A model generated the notes under the pieces. It was not told where the DNA came from. It made no database searches and was given only the letters and a program-made list of their open reading frames with translations. 64,000 nucleotides of DNA from Rhabditoides inermis (taxonomy: Eukaryota; Nematoda; Chromadorea; Rhabditida; Rhabditidae): the NCBI GenBank assembly GCA_963966185.1, contig CAWZYM010000257.1:1-64000 (forward strand), in the 5' to 3' direction. The translations under genes and the position numbers were made by a program. Position 1 is the first letter of the stretch; each line of letters begins with the position of its first letter. Below, in pieces: positions 23,377-35,951 of this stretch.

Positions 23377-26300
23377 ATGTCTACGATTCGACCGACACTC
23401 GACACAAAGACTATTCAAGTAGTGATTGTTCTTACATCGTCTACAGTAATGTATCTTTTTCTCATCATTCTTATCTTCACTAGCCGACGAAAGTGCAAAA
23501 CTCCCGCTCCGCCGTTTATCGTGGTCATTACTAACCAGGTATTTCAATTACATTCCCACATGTATATAACCGTCAGTGTCAAAAAATACCTCATTGCAAA
23601 CGTTGTTCACACAAACGTTTGTTTACAGTTCTTCACAAACCTCACTGTCTATATGGTTAACATGTTTATGATCGCAAGACGATTCCGTTTGCTCGACGTT
23701 TTCAGAGTGAGTCCAGTGAACATATAAGTTGTGAAGCAGGTTTTGAAAGTGTTTCTGAAAGTTGCGCAGAACAATGTTAACATCAAAACGAGCAGAAACT
23801 TTTTTACGCAATGACTTCTTGGTTCTAGAAGTAATAAACTCTTCTTACACCCAAACAGGAAGGCGTCAACTTGTACGGCATTCTCACGTACTACACCCTG
23901 GGCACATCCCGTGCGATCCAGGTTCTCGGATACCTGCCATTCGCCGTGCACACGTTTATGGCATGCGTACTTCCCGTCAAACTCGCTGGCAGAGTATGCT
24001 GAGCGTCCGAGTCGACATAAACATACCACTCCACTCCAGGTACTCTCCCGCTCCCTCATCCTCGCACTTGTTGTCGCCTTCTGGGTCATTCCTCTCGTCT
24101 ACAATTTCATCACGATGTGTCTGATGGACGGTCAAGTGTGGTTCACGGTGATGCCAGAAGACGGCTTACTACTCATGAACGCTACGGACAACATCATTAC
24201 GGTAACTACATACGTGTCTGGTGTATTAATGCGTAATATTGTACCAATGCAGAGCCATTGTTTTTTTTCTCACAAACAGTAGAAAAGAAAGATTTTTTCG
24301 GTTCAAGTTTGCTACTGATATTTACCGTAAACATTCATCAGTGTGTTTTGAAGTTTTGTGCAAACCGATACATATTGAGATTTTTTTTGAGTGTTGGCAA
24401 CATGACTTTCAAAATCGCATACTGCGCAAGCGCGATCTCATAGACATTTGATTTAGAGCTATACCTCGTGAAAATGAAGATTAGTTTTCTAGCGACAAAT
24501 TAGAATTTAAATGACAGAACCGTAAATTTTACTCGTACTGTTCGCTGATTTGCGCATTAAAAAATCAGAAACATTCTGTGCCAGAATGGCGTAATAATTC
24601 TCAAAAATCGCCGTGACCGACTTGCAAACGAAAATCGTTCAAAATTAAACAGAATCGATGCACTGTCGCAACGTGAATATGAATGTCTAGTTGGTTACAA
24701 AGTACAAGAACTGCTCAGAGCAACTAAACACTAGTGTGAAATTCTCAGCGCAAGTCATAATAAACACGTCGTTACAGTTCTACTCGTACGAGACGATGAT
24801 TCTGACTGTAGTCGTCGGCGTGTCGTGCGTCTCTCTGTACGTCACTGCCATCATCAGTATCGCCAACAATGTAGGGTTGCCAGGGAACTAAAGATAATAT
24901 GAACACAAACTTGCATCTAAAGAAATCATTTGTACAAATGATTGTCTTCAGTTAAAAAGTATACAGGGACGCTTTTAGTTGATCGCTCATCGTTTTTTGG
25001 CCGAAAAGAGCAAAAGAGAGCTTGTGAAGAAAGAAAAAAAACGCAGAGTCGCAAAGGTTATAAAGTCTGTAATTAACGAAATCCTCTTTTTCCTCGAGTT
25101 AAAGTGAAACTTTTTTTCATTATTGTTATTTGTTTTGTGTAATGTTGTTTTCTTGTAATGATAGAACGTTTCGTGTAGCATGAACGATGGGTGTTTCATT
25201 ATGCTCGTACGTTCCAGACTCGTCTCCGAAAGTACACGTCTCTCGAACGCAACATGTGCATCTGCTCGGTGACGATGTTCGTTCCGTTGGTGATCGAGAC
25301 GGGCCGACTCGCTGTGCAGCTGTACGCCACATTCAATGGCCTCATGGAGCTCCGCCTATCGGTTATGCTCTCATCGTGAGTGAGACAAAAGCGGTCAGCG
25401 CCTTCGAAACTCTCTTTGCAATTGACTCCATGCGAATCGAAAACGTAGCGCATTCTTCCGCGCAGTCCGCTTTGTGAGGCATATACTGAAAATGATTCGT
25501 GATTAACAACATGACAAGCTTAGAACGAAACGACATAGAAAATTCAAACTGATGATGCTTCATTTACATGGTACATAATATTGCACTTTTCATGAGAAAC
25601 TAGATTCAATAGCTCACAACTGATTAGAAACAGCGTGAACATGAGCACAAAATGGTTAGAATGGTTTTTTTTAACAAAAGGGAAGTATGTTCTTGCTTGG
25701 TTCACTGTTATCTGCCGTATTAAAGAAGAACTCCGAGGAAAGAGTCACTCGGTTGAACTATTAGCGCGCGCTGAACACACATTTTGGCGGGAAATCGATG
25801 TGCGCGGTGAGGGCAGCGGCGAGGTTAGAGTCACCCAATTGTCGAGTGAAATAAAATGCAGATTGATTACATGCAAATTGACTACGCGCTATTACCGCAC
25901 CGAAACAAATCAAATCATTCGTACATGCATATGTAACATGTATCGGTAAATCATCTAACTCCACGAAGTACACAATTACATTGATTCAAAAATCGATAAT
26001 TTATTTTGTAAGAATGAATAGAATATGTTTTGGTTCTTCCAAATGTGCCATCTTTGCTCAGCCACGTGAAGGGAGGCACGAAGATCTGTAATCAAGCCAT
26101 CATGATTGACAATACCAGCATGTTCGGCAAGGATGGAGTATAACCATACAATATACGTTTCATCGAATACAACACGGGATGAATATGAAAACATTGGAAC
26201 TGAGTGATTTGACTCACGGTCTTGTTCGAGGCCTCAGGGCCACCTGCTCCCACTCGGGTCTCCCTCCTTGTCGCCCTCGCGTTCTCCATGAACACCTCCG

Positions 26301-26709
26301 TCCGCCTCGCTCGCGCTCCGCGCAGTGCGTCTCCACGTCGAATTAGCGAAACCGAGCTACAATAATGCATAAACACCCAATACAAAACAATTGCATAGTA
26401 CATGAAGAATGCAACTCACTTGTTTGTGCGGCGTAAGCGCGCGTCACTCGTCTTTGCTTGAGCGGGCCGCCGGCGACGAACAACATGTCGCAGCGCCATG
26501 CTGTGCGACATGTGCGACTCGAAAAAAAAATCTTTTTTTGCAGAATGTATTTTCTGGAACTGATGATGGTGTCGCAACCGGTCACCATTCTCTACACCAA
26601 CATGCAAGTGCGGCGGATGCTGAAACGCGCTTTTCACAGAATCAGAATCAAGAGAGGAATCATCGTCCACATCCAAAACACTCACTTCTTAAAGAGATTG
26701 CCCAAATGA
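23377..26709 (+). CDS. seven-transmembrane chemoreceptor, third family, complete copy (seven exons)
   Basis: Exons 23377-23538, 23629-23706, 23859-23993, 24040-24201, 24778-24870, 25218-25375 and 26544-26709; 954 nt, 317 residues, identical exon lengths and phases to the 14.3-16.8 kb copy. Transmembrane helices are placed as in that copy. Differences include M-T-V-V-V-G in TM5 and a tail ending in FLKRLPK with TGA at 26707-26709. Its last intron is 1168 bp against 434 bp in the sister copy, through extra sequence between about 25620 and 26520. Intact splice sites and frame suggest it can be expressed. The ligand is unknown. Confidence 0.8.
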
Positions 26710-27060
26710 ACATGTGTTTTTTTGAATGGTTCATCGGCGTTTGCTGGTTTTGTACGACATTCATGTATTTAAAAAAGGAATACTTTCTTTCATCCGACTT
26801 CATTTAATTGCATAAAACGATGTTTTAATAGTTTTGCTGGAAATTGCAATAAACATATATTATAGAAGGTTGTTTTTTCAGTAAAGTCGTAGGATATAGT
26901 TTTTTTAGCTTCGACAACAGTCAAAAATGACTTCAAGATCATTTTGCTGTTTTTTATAGAAGTCAAATAGCTATATAGCTCGAGTTTGAGCGAAATAATG
27001 CATAGATGTTAAACATGAGTTCAATAATAATTTAGCAACCATGAGGACTGTAGTTGAGAC
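26710..27060. repeat. dispersed repeat, perhaps 3' end of the LINE
   Basis: The 26880-27065 stretch matches the reverse complement of 13627-13800 (CTCGAGTTTGAGCGAAATAATG-like core). It adjoins the 3' end of the minus-strand LINE ORF2, so it may be its 3' untranslated region. Confidence 0.4.
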
Positions 27061-27065
27061 ATGAC

Positions 27066-29597
27066 CTAGTCCAATATTTTTATGAGATGTGCGCGACCGA
27101 CCTTTATAAAGCGGCGTTGTTCAAGAGTTTGAAGGCCAAGAAACTGGAGGCATTGGGGATAGGTGAGCGAGAACAAGCCAGTGCGACGACGATTCGGCGC
27201 GTATAGTATCGCTGCACTGACTCGATCAAGTTCACTGATCCCACATCTTGAGGGTTCCACAATTCAGTACAATACTCTAGCTTGCAGCAGAAGTACGTTG
27301 TGTAAGCGGTGACAAAAACCTTCCAAGTCTCCAACCTTCCAAGTACGATAAACTCTTAGCAGAACATCATTGATGACACTTAGGGTGCCTTTAACAATGT
27401 TTGCGAAATGATCTAAAATCAAGGACCCACACATAGTCACACCGAGGTCCCTTACAGAGTTAGCAGGTGCGAGCGTAGTGCCATGTGATAAACTCTCCCC
27501 CTGCGGCACACCACAGTTGACGAGTCGAGGAGACGAGAGCTCATCTCCAACCATAACTTGTTGGCAACGGTCAGAAAGGAAGGCTCGAATCCACCCGAGA
27601 ACGTTCCACTAATGCCCAGCGAATGCAACTTTTTGAATAGTAGTTTATGATTGATTGTGTCGAAAGCTTTTTTTAAAGTCGAAATGAAAACAATCAATAA
27701 CAAGGCCATTAAAAATATGTTTCAGCCAGTGACTATAAGTATAACATTCAATAAGCTGTGCGTTGGTAGACCTATTCTTACGAAAACCAAAAAAAAGACT
27801 TATTGTATCAACTGTATTTTTCAAAAACGTGTGAGTGGTTCCATCGGGACTGGTATTGATTTTTGAATCCAATTGTTGATCTTGTGAACTAGTGCATAAG
27901 AAACGTCAATCATGGTGAGTTGATTCGAGAAAGAGGGGAGGGCAGAGCCGGTCGGAGCAACACTCTCACCAAAGAATATCGAGTCGAAGTATTTCCCGAA
28001 CACCTCCGCCTTTTCCCTCGAATCATGGACCAACTCACCATTGTGTGACAGCGAGCTGATACCATCAACAGGAAACATCTTTTTTCTAACATCCTTGTAT
28101 AATGCGCGTTTATTGTTACCGTTGATAAGTTTCGCTTCGCGCTTACATTGCCACGAGAAAATAGCGTTTCGCAGTTTACGTTGCGCCTTCTAAGCAGTCT
28201 TCGATTCTGGAATAAGTATAGAGTAGCGTAATGCACGGCGTTTCAATTTAGAAATATAGAGAGGAATACTGACAGCTTTAGTATGTTTCATGAGGGTAAT
28301 ATACTCGGTAATGAGGTGTTGCATTTGCTGGACAAACACGGAAGTTGCCTCTTCAATATTTAAACCAATAAAAACACGTGTCCAATCAGTACATGCTATA
28401 GTCGCGTTGATCTCACCCCACTTAGCCCTCCCATATGCGCGTCGAAGCGGCTCTCTCGCCGCGGCCCCCGCACCAAGTCGCAACCGAAACTCGACAGGGA
28501 GGTGATCACATAAAGAGAAACGCCCCAATACACGCGTATGTTGAAAGAGACAAGGGGAGTCAGTCAATACAATGTCAAGAGTATGCGCCTTATGCCCCGC
28601 TCGTCTCACCATCGTCGCCTGGCGAACCATTTGAGTGAGTGAGTGGAGAGAGGCAAAAGTGACTAGATACCTATCAAAAGCATCGACTGCCTGGAACGAA
28701 TCCCAGTCAGCCGACGGTGCATTCAAATCGCCTTGTATAATGTGCATGTGAGAATCGGGAGAAATCAGCTGTTCTAGATGGCGGAATAGTTTACGACCAG
28801 CGCATTTTTTATCGGTAGAGTAACCGGGAGTGCGAAAAATAGTGATCACACGTAATGGCTTAGAAAGTGGGAATGTTTCAGTCGGCAAGATATCAAGGCA
28901 CAAAAGTTCGCTCGACATTCGATCGACAAGGACACAATGTGTTTCACGCGCAGAGTACTAAAACGCGTCCAGCATGCGAGTCTCTATCCGATCGAAAGAT
29001 AGAGTAACGGCCATTCAAACATAGACAATTCATGTTATCAGAAGGATTACACCATGACTCGGTCAGCGCACATATCAAGGAATTGTTTTGATCGAGAAAA
29101 ATTTCCAAATCATAGAGCTTGTTTCTTGCGGAGCGAGCGTTTAACAGAATGAATATGGAATAGGGAACATCACGTATTGATGAAAAAGACTGCGGAAAAC
29201 CAGATAACGTAAAACCCACGTGAGATGCGAGATGAGAGGGAGCGGAGCAGGGGGACAGCTGTCCTACTGGGGGGGGGGGGGTCGAGAACGGGCGGGCTGG
29301 CGTCGGACATCTCTCCGTCGGCTCCTTCCTCCTCCGTGTCTCGGGCCTTCTTTGACGCATGTTCTGCAATAGGAGAGAGGGCAGCTTCGGTAACATTGCG
29401 CTTGCCCTGAGAGCGAGCGCGCACAGTGGAGGAGTGAGAGGAGACAGAACGGGAGGAGGAGGAGGAGGAGGAAGCGGTGCGACCGCGCGCGCGCCTCGGC
29501 TGGCGCGACGGCCACGGCTCTTTCTCGCTTTCTTGTTGTTGTAGGATACCAATGCTGTTATGGAATCACGGTTATAATCAAGTTGTGTTGTGTTCAA
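27066..29597 (-). pseudogene. non-LTR retrotransposon ORF2 (endonuclease plus reverse transcriptase), degraded
   Basis: From right to left: an N-terminal part with a Pro-rich stretch and the AP-endonuclease start ILLNARSARNKLYDLEIFL with LTESW (about 29170-29040); the rest of the endonuclease in 28918-28190 (RTPGYSTDKK, IQGDLNAPSADWDS, HTLDIVLTDSP); then a linker and RT in 28236-27264 with FGFRKNRSTNAQLIECY, and GVPQG fused directly to TTLAPANSVRDLG, so the Y-A-D-D block is deleted. The C-terminal part contains ELWNPQDVGSV. The frame is broken at about 28930, 28200 and 27600. The domain order fits Jockey/CR1-like LINEs. It cannot move by itself. Confidence 0.85.
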
Positions 29598-29599
29598 AC

Positions 29600-29930
29600 T
29601 CTCGCTGTTTTTTTGTTGCTGAACAGTATTAGTATTGTTATGTTTCGTTAATACTCTCGCATGAAAACAAATTTATATTAAATGAGGTATTTCACTATAA
29701 AATTCTGATGCCACAATACCGTAATACCATTTTCACAGCACCGTAACCATGGTGTCACGTCATTTTTGATGATCTCACTTTGCGCTCTCACTTTGCGCCT
29801 TGAGTAGGTTACATTCTGGTCAGAAGTAGGTTACATGAGAGTCAAAAGGAAGGTTACTTTCGGGTCAATGAATGTTATGTGTACTGCACAGATAACATTC
29901 ATGGTTGACCCTCATGTAGCCTTCAGCTAA
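29600..29930. repeat. spacer between LINE ORFs with AGGTTAC repeats
   Basis: At 29800-29930 GTAGGTTAC/AGGTTAC motifs recur, with an imperfect inverted copy of GAATGTTATGTGTACTGCACAGATAACATTC, itself a palindrome at about 29868-29902. This may be a small insertion. No coding sequence. Confidence 0.4.
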
Positions 29931-32900
29931 GGGGAATGTATCCTATCGAAAACCTTCGGAGCTGGCCCCGCGAGAGGAGAGAGGGGCGAGAGAGTGTGCA
30001 GACTCGGAGACAGCAGACGGCCCGGCGGCGGCAGGGGACGGCTCGGCGGCGGCAGACGTGGCGACAGAGGGAACGTGGCCGAGAAGAGTGATCTGCTGCG
30101 GTCGATTTCTGAACGGCTTCGGCTGCGGCAGGCGATGGGCTCTGCAATCCCGGACCACCCACTCCACCTGACCAGCCTTGTCGTTGAGCGCGCAGCGTTT
30201 GGCTTGCAGGTCCCTCTCAATCGATAGCTCCCCCTCGGTGAGATCTCGGCGCGCGCACGCGAAGACTACAGTACTGTTCATCCGCGATGAGCCAGTTCCG
30301 TGGATTCCACGGATTCCACGGAATCACCGGAATTTCTGTGACTGTCTCGCCACTCTCCTCTGCTCTCACAGTCTCTCGCTTTCTCCCCTCTCTCCTCGCA
30401 TTCTCCCCTCTGGCAATATGATGGAGGGGAGAGAGCGAGTCTATGTAGTGGTTGATGAAAAACTTTTCCGGAATGAAGTTTTCATTCATCGAAATCATCA
30501 TGGTCATTCATATTTTGATTCAAGCTTCACAAATATATCATGTTTCATATGTCTCAAATCAAATTCACGAGTTGTATATGTTCAGTACTGAATTCAGTTT
30601 TGACTTCAATATTCTATATGAAATGTAATACTGGTTGATCACAATCCTTGATTTAGTCAGTAAATACATTTTGTTGCAATTATTTTCGTCATTTGTTTTT
30701 CTTTATTGATTGGTCCTCCGATAGAGCAAACCTATAGATTGGTCCCCCGATACAGCACTCTCTCTCGCTTTCCTCCCTCGTACTCCGCCACTCTGCCTCA
30801 AGCGGCTACAGTCTGCCGAACGACTGCTGTTGTGATTGGGTTCGCTTCTGCAACACTCGAAACTTCGAAATTTTGTTTTGATGAAACATAAATATGATAT
30901 TGTAGTTCAGCTCGTATTCGGAAGCAGGAATATACCATGATTCATAGGGTTCCGATGAACTTTGTCTTTCGGATATAACATCGAACAGTCGATAGTGTTT
31001 TGAGAAACCAGCTACGATTTTTGTTGTGATGTCTTTGGATTGTCGAGACGAGTAAAATAACATATTTATTTTGATATTGAGACCATTTTGAACAAATCCA
31101 GGTATCGCCACCCGGGCTTATTTCCAGTTCAACTTGAGTGATTGTGCAAATGCGCATCTCACTCCCCCTTTTATGACCCTCTACCATGTCTGTCGCACTC
31201 TCTATCCACGCCACTCTCTCACTACCCACGCTCACTCTTGGCACCCATGCGCGTCACGTGAGTACTGTATGTTGGGGTGGGTAGTGAACGGAATATAGTG
31301 AACTTCATCGGAATCCTAGAAAACATGAAATACTGTCTCGATCACAAGCTTTGACCATTCGGCCGTGACAAAGCGTGACATTGATTATATATCGTTATCT
31401 GATTATACTAAAATTAAACCAACAACACCATTAAACTCAGCATGATTGATTTGTACGGAATGCACATTTCAATCGCATTTCAATCGCGAGCTTCAAAAAA
31501 AAATCTCATAAGGACATAAGCAACTAACACCATGATGTCCACGCTTTCAGACCAGTCCCGTTTGAGCACGACGTTATTTGAGAAATCAGCTACGATTTTT
31601 GTTGTACTGTTTTTGTCTCGTTGAGACAAGTAAAATGACATCTTATTTTTGAAATTTGGATCATTTTGAACACATTCAGGAGTTGCCACCCGGACTAATT
31701 GCCAGTTAAAGATGAGTAAATGCGCAAATCTACCTCCAACTCCCTCTTATATGGCTCTTTCCCTTTGGCAAAATGCCGAGTCTTGGCATCAAGCCACGCC
31801 GCCACACAGTCACTCATCTTGAACTGGCAATTAGTCCGGGTGGCAATTCCTGGATGTGTTCAAAATAGTCCAAATTTCAAAAATAAGATGTCATTTTACT
31901 TGTCTCAACGAGACAAAAACAGTGCAATAAAAATCTTTGCTGATTTTTAAAACACGCCACCATGGTTTTATGAGTACAGTACCCATGTGAGGGCGTGGCG
32001 AGGGGAGGCATGACGTGGCTTGATGCCAAGACTCGGCATTTTGCCGAAGGGAAAAGGGCCATAAAAGAGGTAGTGGGATGCGCGATTGCACAATCACTCA
32101 AGTTGAACTGGAAATAAGCCCGGGTGGCAATTCCTGGATGTGTTCAAAATGGTCCAAATTTCAAAAATAAGATGTCATTTTACTTGTCTCAACGAGACAA
32201 AAACAGTGCAATAAAAATCTTTGCTGATTTCTCAAAACACTATCGACTGCGCGATGCTATATACGAAAGACAAAGTTCATCGGAACCCTATGAATCATGG
32301 TATATTCCTGCTTCCGAATACAAGCTGAACTACAATACCATACTTATGTTTCATCAAAACAAAATTTCGAAGTTTCGAGTGTTGCAGAAGCAAACCCAAT
32401 CACAACAGCAGTCGTTCGGCAGACTGTAACCGCTTGAGGCAGAGTGGCGGAGTACGAGGGAGGAAAGCGAGAGAGAGTGCTGTATCGGGGGACCAATCTA
32501 TAGGTTTGCTCTATCGGGGGACCAATCAATAAAGAAAAACAAATGACGAAAATAATTGCAACAAAATGTATTTACTGACTAAATCAAGGATTGTGATCAA
32601 CCAGTATTACATTTCATATAGAATATTGAAGTCAAAACTGAATTCAGTACTGAACATATACAACTCGTGAATTTGATTTGAGACATATGAAACATGATAT
32701 ATTTGTGAAGCTTGAATCAAAATATGAATGACCATGATGATTTCGATGAATGAAAACTTCATTCCGGAAAAGTTTTTCATCAACCACTACATAGACTCGC
32801 TCTCTCCCCTCCATCATATTGCCAGAGGGGAGAATGCGAGGAGAGAGGGGAGAAAGCGAGAGACTGTGAGAGCAGAGGAGAGTGGCGAGACAGTCACAGA

Positions 32901-33559
32901 AATTCCGGTGATTCCGTGGAATCCGTGGAATCCACGGAACTGGCTCATCGCGGATGAACAGTACTGTAGGTGGTTGAGTGACTTGCGGCGACACCTCCAG
33001 ATGGCGCGCAGGAAGACGTCCCTGACGACACTGTTCTTCGTCTGGATCTTCATCACTCGGTTAGTCGTCGGCGTGCGGCGGAAGTCCAGATGGCGGTGGA
33101 AAGAGATTCCCTCCTGGAGTACTCGTCGGTGATCTGGGGATCGGCGATGAGCTCGACAAGCTCTCGGATAAACATCTCGTCGGCCTCGCGGGTCTCCGGT
33201 CGTCCCACAATGACAAGGCGGGTGGCCTTGTCCTTGATGCTGGCCTCGTCCCTGTGAACGGCCTTGGCGACATCGGCATAGGTGACGGAGGGAGGAGAGG
33301 GAGTAGACGGCGCCAGCCTCTCCACGAGCTTGATCAGCAGGCTCGTGTTCTGGCAGTTCTGCGTGCACATCGCCGCGAGGCTGGCCAAAATCTTGTCCTG
33401 CGACTGCAGCAGCTGGTTCTGCGACCGCAGCAAAGACAAAATTTCGTCAGAAGGAGAGGGAAGAGAGGAAGACGGGGACATATCGCACCTTTGGGTGGTT
33501 TTTAAAGACGAAAACCACCGGAGAAGCTGCCGGAAAGCACCGGTAATGTCAACTAACAA
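29930..33559 (-). pseudogene. LINE ORF1, split by a palindromic element
   Basis: The N-terminal part lies in 33559-32969 (Ser/Pro-rich start, then a coiled segment DEILSLLRSQNQLLQSQDKI, and KDKATRLVIVGRPETREADE). The C-terminal part lies in 30268-29943 (RRDLTEGELSIERDLQAKR, WVVRDCRAHRLPQPKPFR). The two halves are separated exactly by the TA-flanked 30269-32966 element, and the frame is continuous if that element and one TA are disregarded. A separate frameshift sits near 33080. Such ORF1 proteins bind element RNA. The A-L-N-x-K-A-G...W-V-V-R-D pattern is usual in CR1/Jockey-type ORF1. Confidence 0.75.
30269..32966. mobile_element. 2.7-kb palindromic TA-flanked element (Tc1/mariner-type ends)
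   Basis: The ends CAGTACTGTTCATCCGCGAT are inverted and flanked by TA at 30267-30268 and 32967-32968. Arms of about 900 bp (30269 to about 31190, and about 32050 to 32966) are near-identical. The centre contains smaller nested inverted copies (a GTCTCGTTGAGACAAG block at about 31615, 31900 and 32190) and a fragment (31335-31490) of the element seen at 35952-37153. No transposase is seen. CAGT ends with TA duplication are typical of Tc1-type elements in nematodes. Confidence 0.8.
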
Positions 33560-34841
33560 TTTGCGTTCGCTTTGATTCCGCGATATAGCAAGCTCGGAGC
33601 TTCGCTAGTCTACTGGATAGTAAGTAAATCCCAAGTATTCCACAACAAGAAAAAAACTGATATTTAAATGCATATGTTTTGAGAGAAACACCACAAAAAC
33701 ATTTACATGTGTACTTTCTACATGTCTCTTCAAAATGTTGTAATGTGTTAGTACTATGTATATGCAAGTAGTTTCATTATACAGTTCTGCATGAATTATC
33801 AATATCAAATGCGACGTGACATAAATAGTATTTCTTGAAGTCGTGGACAAGACATTATCAATATAATCATTACGGTTGAGGTAATGTTGAGAATCTATAC
33901 ACATAAATAACAAAATAACACTCGTCATTCGTTGTGCGACTGGCAAACCTCTTCGTTCTGTGCTTTCTATGCTCCGCACTGGAGGAAGGGCATAGAACTC
34001 TTGTTTACTCTTTTACGACAGCATGCCAAAATTAGTAATAGTAAAGCGCATTCAATTTTCGCGAAAGTGCTTTTCGAAAGTCGAACTCGGCGCGCATTCC
34101 GTCGATAATGAGAGAGCGGCTTAGTTAGACGAGCTCGTCCACGTACTCCACGTACTCCACGACTCATCCGTTCAGTCGAATGCTCCTCTTTGGCTTCATG
34201 CTCATCACGTCACCACCTTCTGCCATCATCGCTTTTGTAGCCGAACGCTAACAGGATTTTTTGTCATAGTAACAACTCCCCCAACTCGTAAAAAACAAAG
34301 GCAGTTTTTTTCATAACACATGAGATCATTTTCTCCTATGTACTCTAGTTCTAATAGACAGATAGTGCTCGAGAGTTGAGGAGGACGCAGAAGAACGGTG
34401 TTTTCTCGTTAAAGGAACAGGGGCGTTTAGCGGAGCCCTTTGGTAACAGAAATTTTGAAATTCGCGGTAAATCTTTTCGCGTCGCTGTACGTGCTCTCAA
34501 GAATCGACTTTAGATCGTGGAAATGTTCATCACATATGTTTCAGACAAAGTTGCAAACAGGAATCGAACTCGCGGCCCCGGGAGTGGTAGCCCACTCTCT
34601 TATCCACTGCGCCACGCCGCTCATTGAGTCAGCGCGCGCAGAGACCGCTCCCTTTTCAGAGAGACTGGAGAATGCGTGCGGGAGTGGATTGATTCTACTG
34701 AAAGCGCGCCAGCAAACTGATTAACATAGTAACTAAACCACTATCACAATAGTTACATTTTGATAAACAATGTGTGAAATAAACATTGTTTTCTAATTTT
34801 TGTATTGCTTTTGTCGTTACTGTTTACAATGTGCATTCAGA
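33560..34841. repeat. repeat-rich intergenic region
   Basis: 33520-33625 and 33625-34110 match segments at 62557-62655 and 63110-63590 in the same orientation, and inverted segments at 21.5-23 kb. 34232-34380 is a solitary arm of the 18601-19522 element. 34555-34622 is tRNA-like on the minus strand. No gene. Confidence 0.6.
34555..34622 (-). repeat. tRNA-derived sequence
   Basis: The minus strand has GGCGTGGCGCAGTGGATAAG (box A) and GCGAGTTCGATTCC (box B). A 5-bp anticodon-like stem GAGTG/CACTC encloses a 7-base loop without the usual U at position 33, and the T stem does not pair, so it is a pseudo-tRNA or SINE head. Confidence 0.5.
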
Positions 34842-35782
34842 ATGACGGAAATTGAGTTTGACGAGGACGAGTTGATGTCGTTCTACTCCGAGAACAGTGT
34901 GTACGTATCCGAGCGCTTCCGAGTTTGATATCTACGTGGTGGAGAAAGGCCTTATGACCGACGACCAGATAAAAGAGGAAGAAGATCGGGCGAACAAATA
35001 CGATTTCCCTGTTTGATACAAAAATGTGAACCTGATGTCTTACATTACCGTAATATTCGATCAACCAATATGCTACAGTAATTCGTTACCAACCATATTT
35101 CGCTAACCTAGTTTACAAATATAAATGCAGATTGTGATACGCGCCTTCAGGTGCAATGTTGTTCTTGAACAATTGCTGCACGACTCCCGCACGACCCGCT
35201 TGGACTGGTGCCAGTGTGGCGAGTGCGTCCTTCTTCCGAGCATGACCCCAGCTGCAGCCTACTGCTGCAAGGAGACTGCCACTACCCGGTATGCCGTCTC
35301 CTTGCAGGATGCAATTGGTGATCTCTCATGTGTTACACACACAAAAACCTTCAAGCACATGTGCATCGACAAGCAGGTAAAACTTATAACATTTGTGTTT
35401 ATGAACGGAATAACACAACTCACAGCATAAGACACACACAAATGTATAAACATATAACAAAAACTTTATGTTCCAGTGTGTGTGCGGGTGGCGGCTCTCT
35501 CCGCTCTCCAGACAGTGAAGAGGCGTGGCTGCGAGATCAGCGCCGTCGAGACGAAGCTGAACAACAAGTGGGTTATGCATATTTGTGCACTTGTACGTAA
35601 CATAATCACTTCAACATTTTCTTTATAGACGTCTTCGTCACTATGCCTACGTCAATTTCACATCTCTTGTGCACGGATATCTCGGCAACGGACATCGCGT
35701 TCCCATTCCCGCATGCGCGCGCGGAAAAATTGTGGACGCCTTTCCTGACAAGAACAGCAAGTACACAGGATTCAAGCAATAA
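34842..35782 (+). CDS. stand-alone P2X7 cytosolic 'ballast'-like domain protein, four exons, one phase break
   Basis: Exons 34842-34900, 35151-35376, 35477-35567 and 35629-35782 with GTACGT, GTAAAA and GTGGGT donors and TTCAG/TCCAG/ATAG acceptors. The protein (about 165 residues) starts MTEIEFDEDELMSFYSENS. It then shows LDWCQCGECVLLPSM, CCKE, CVTHTKTFKHMCID, RRGCEISAVETKL and LRHYAYVNFTSLVHGYLGNG, ending PACARGKIVDAFPD...YTGFKQ. The Cys spacing (WCxCGxC, CC, C...C) and the C-terminal I/V-P-x-C...FP...Y-x-G-F-K pattern fit the P2X7 C-terminal domain (zinc- and nucleotide-binding in the mammalian receptor). No P2X channel part is present nearby. Exons 1-2 and 3-4 join in phase; exon 2 to 3 is off by two bases in a TG run at the acceptor. 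Cytosolic location is inferred. Confidence 0.65.
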
Positions 35783-35951
35783 TAAATATCAAACATACAC
35801 ATGTTTTGTTTATAATGTATTGACGCGAATATTTCAATTGATTGATTGAATGACTTTGATGCGGATAAACAATCAAAATCAACCCCACCGAATGAAACAT
35901 ATTTGTATCAAGTTTACATGTTATTTTCAACAACAAAAATCGTTGAACCTA

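Noticed and set aside
34555..34622. Functional tRNA gene
   Set aside because: Box A and B are present but the T stem does not pair and the loop lacks the usual U before the anticodon.
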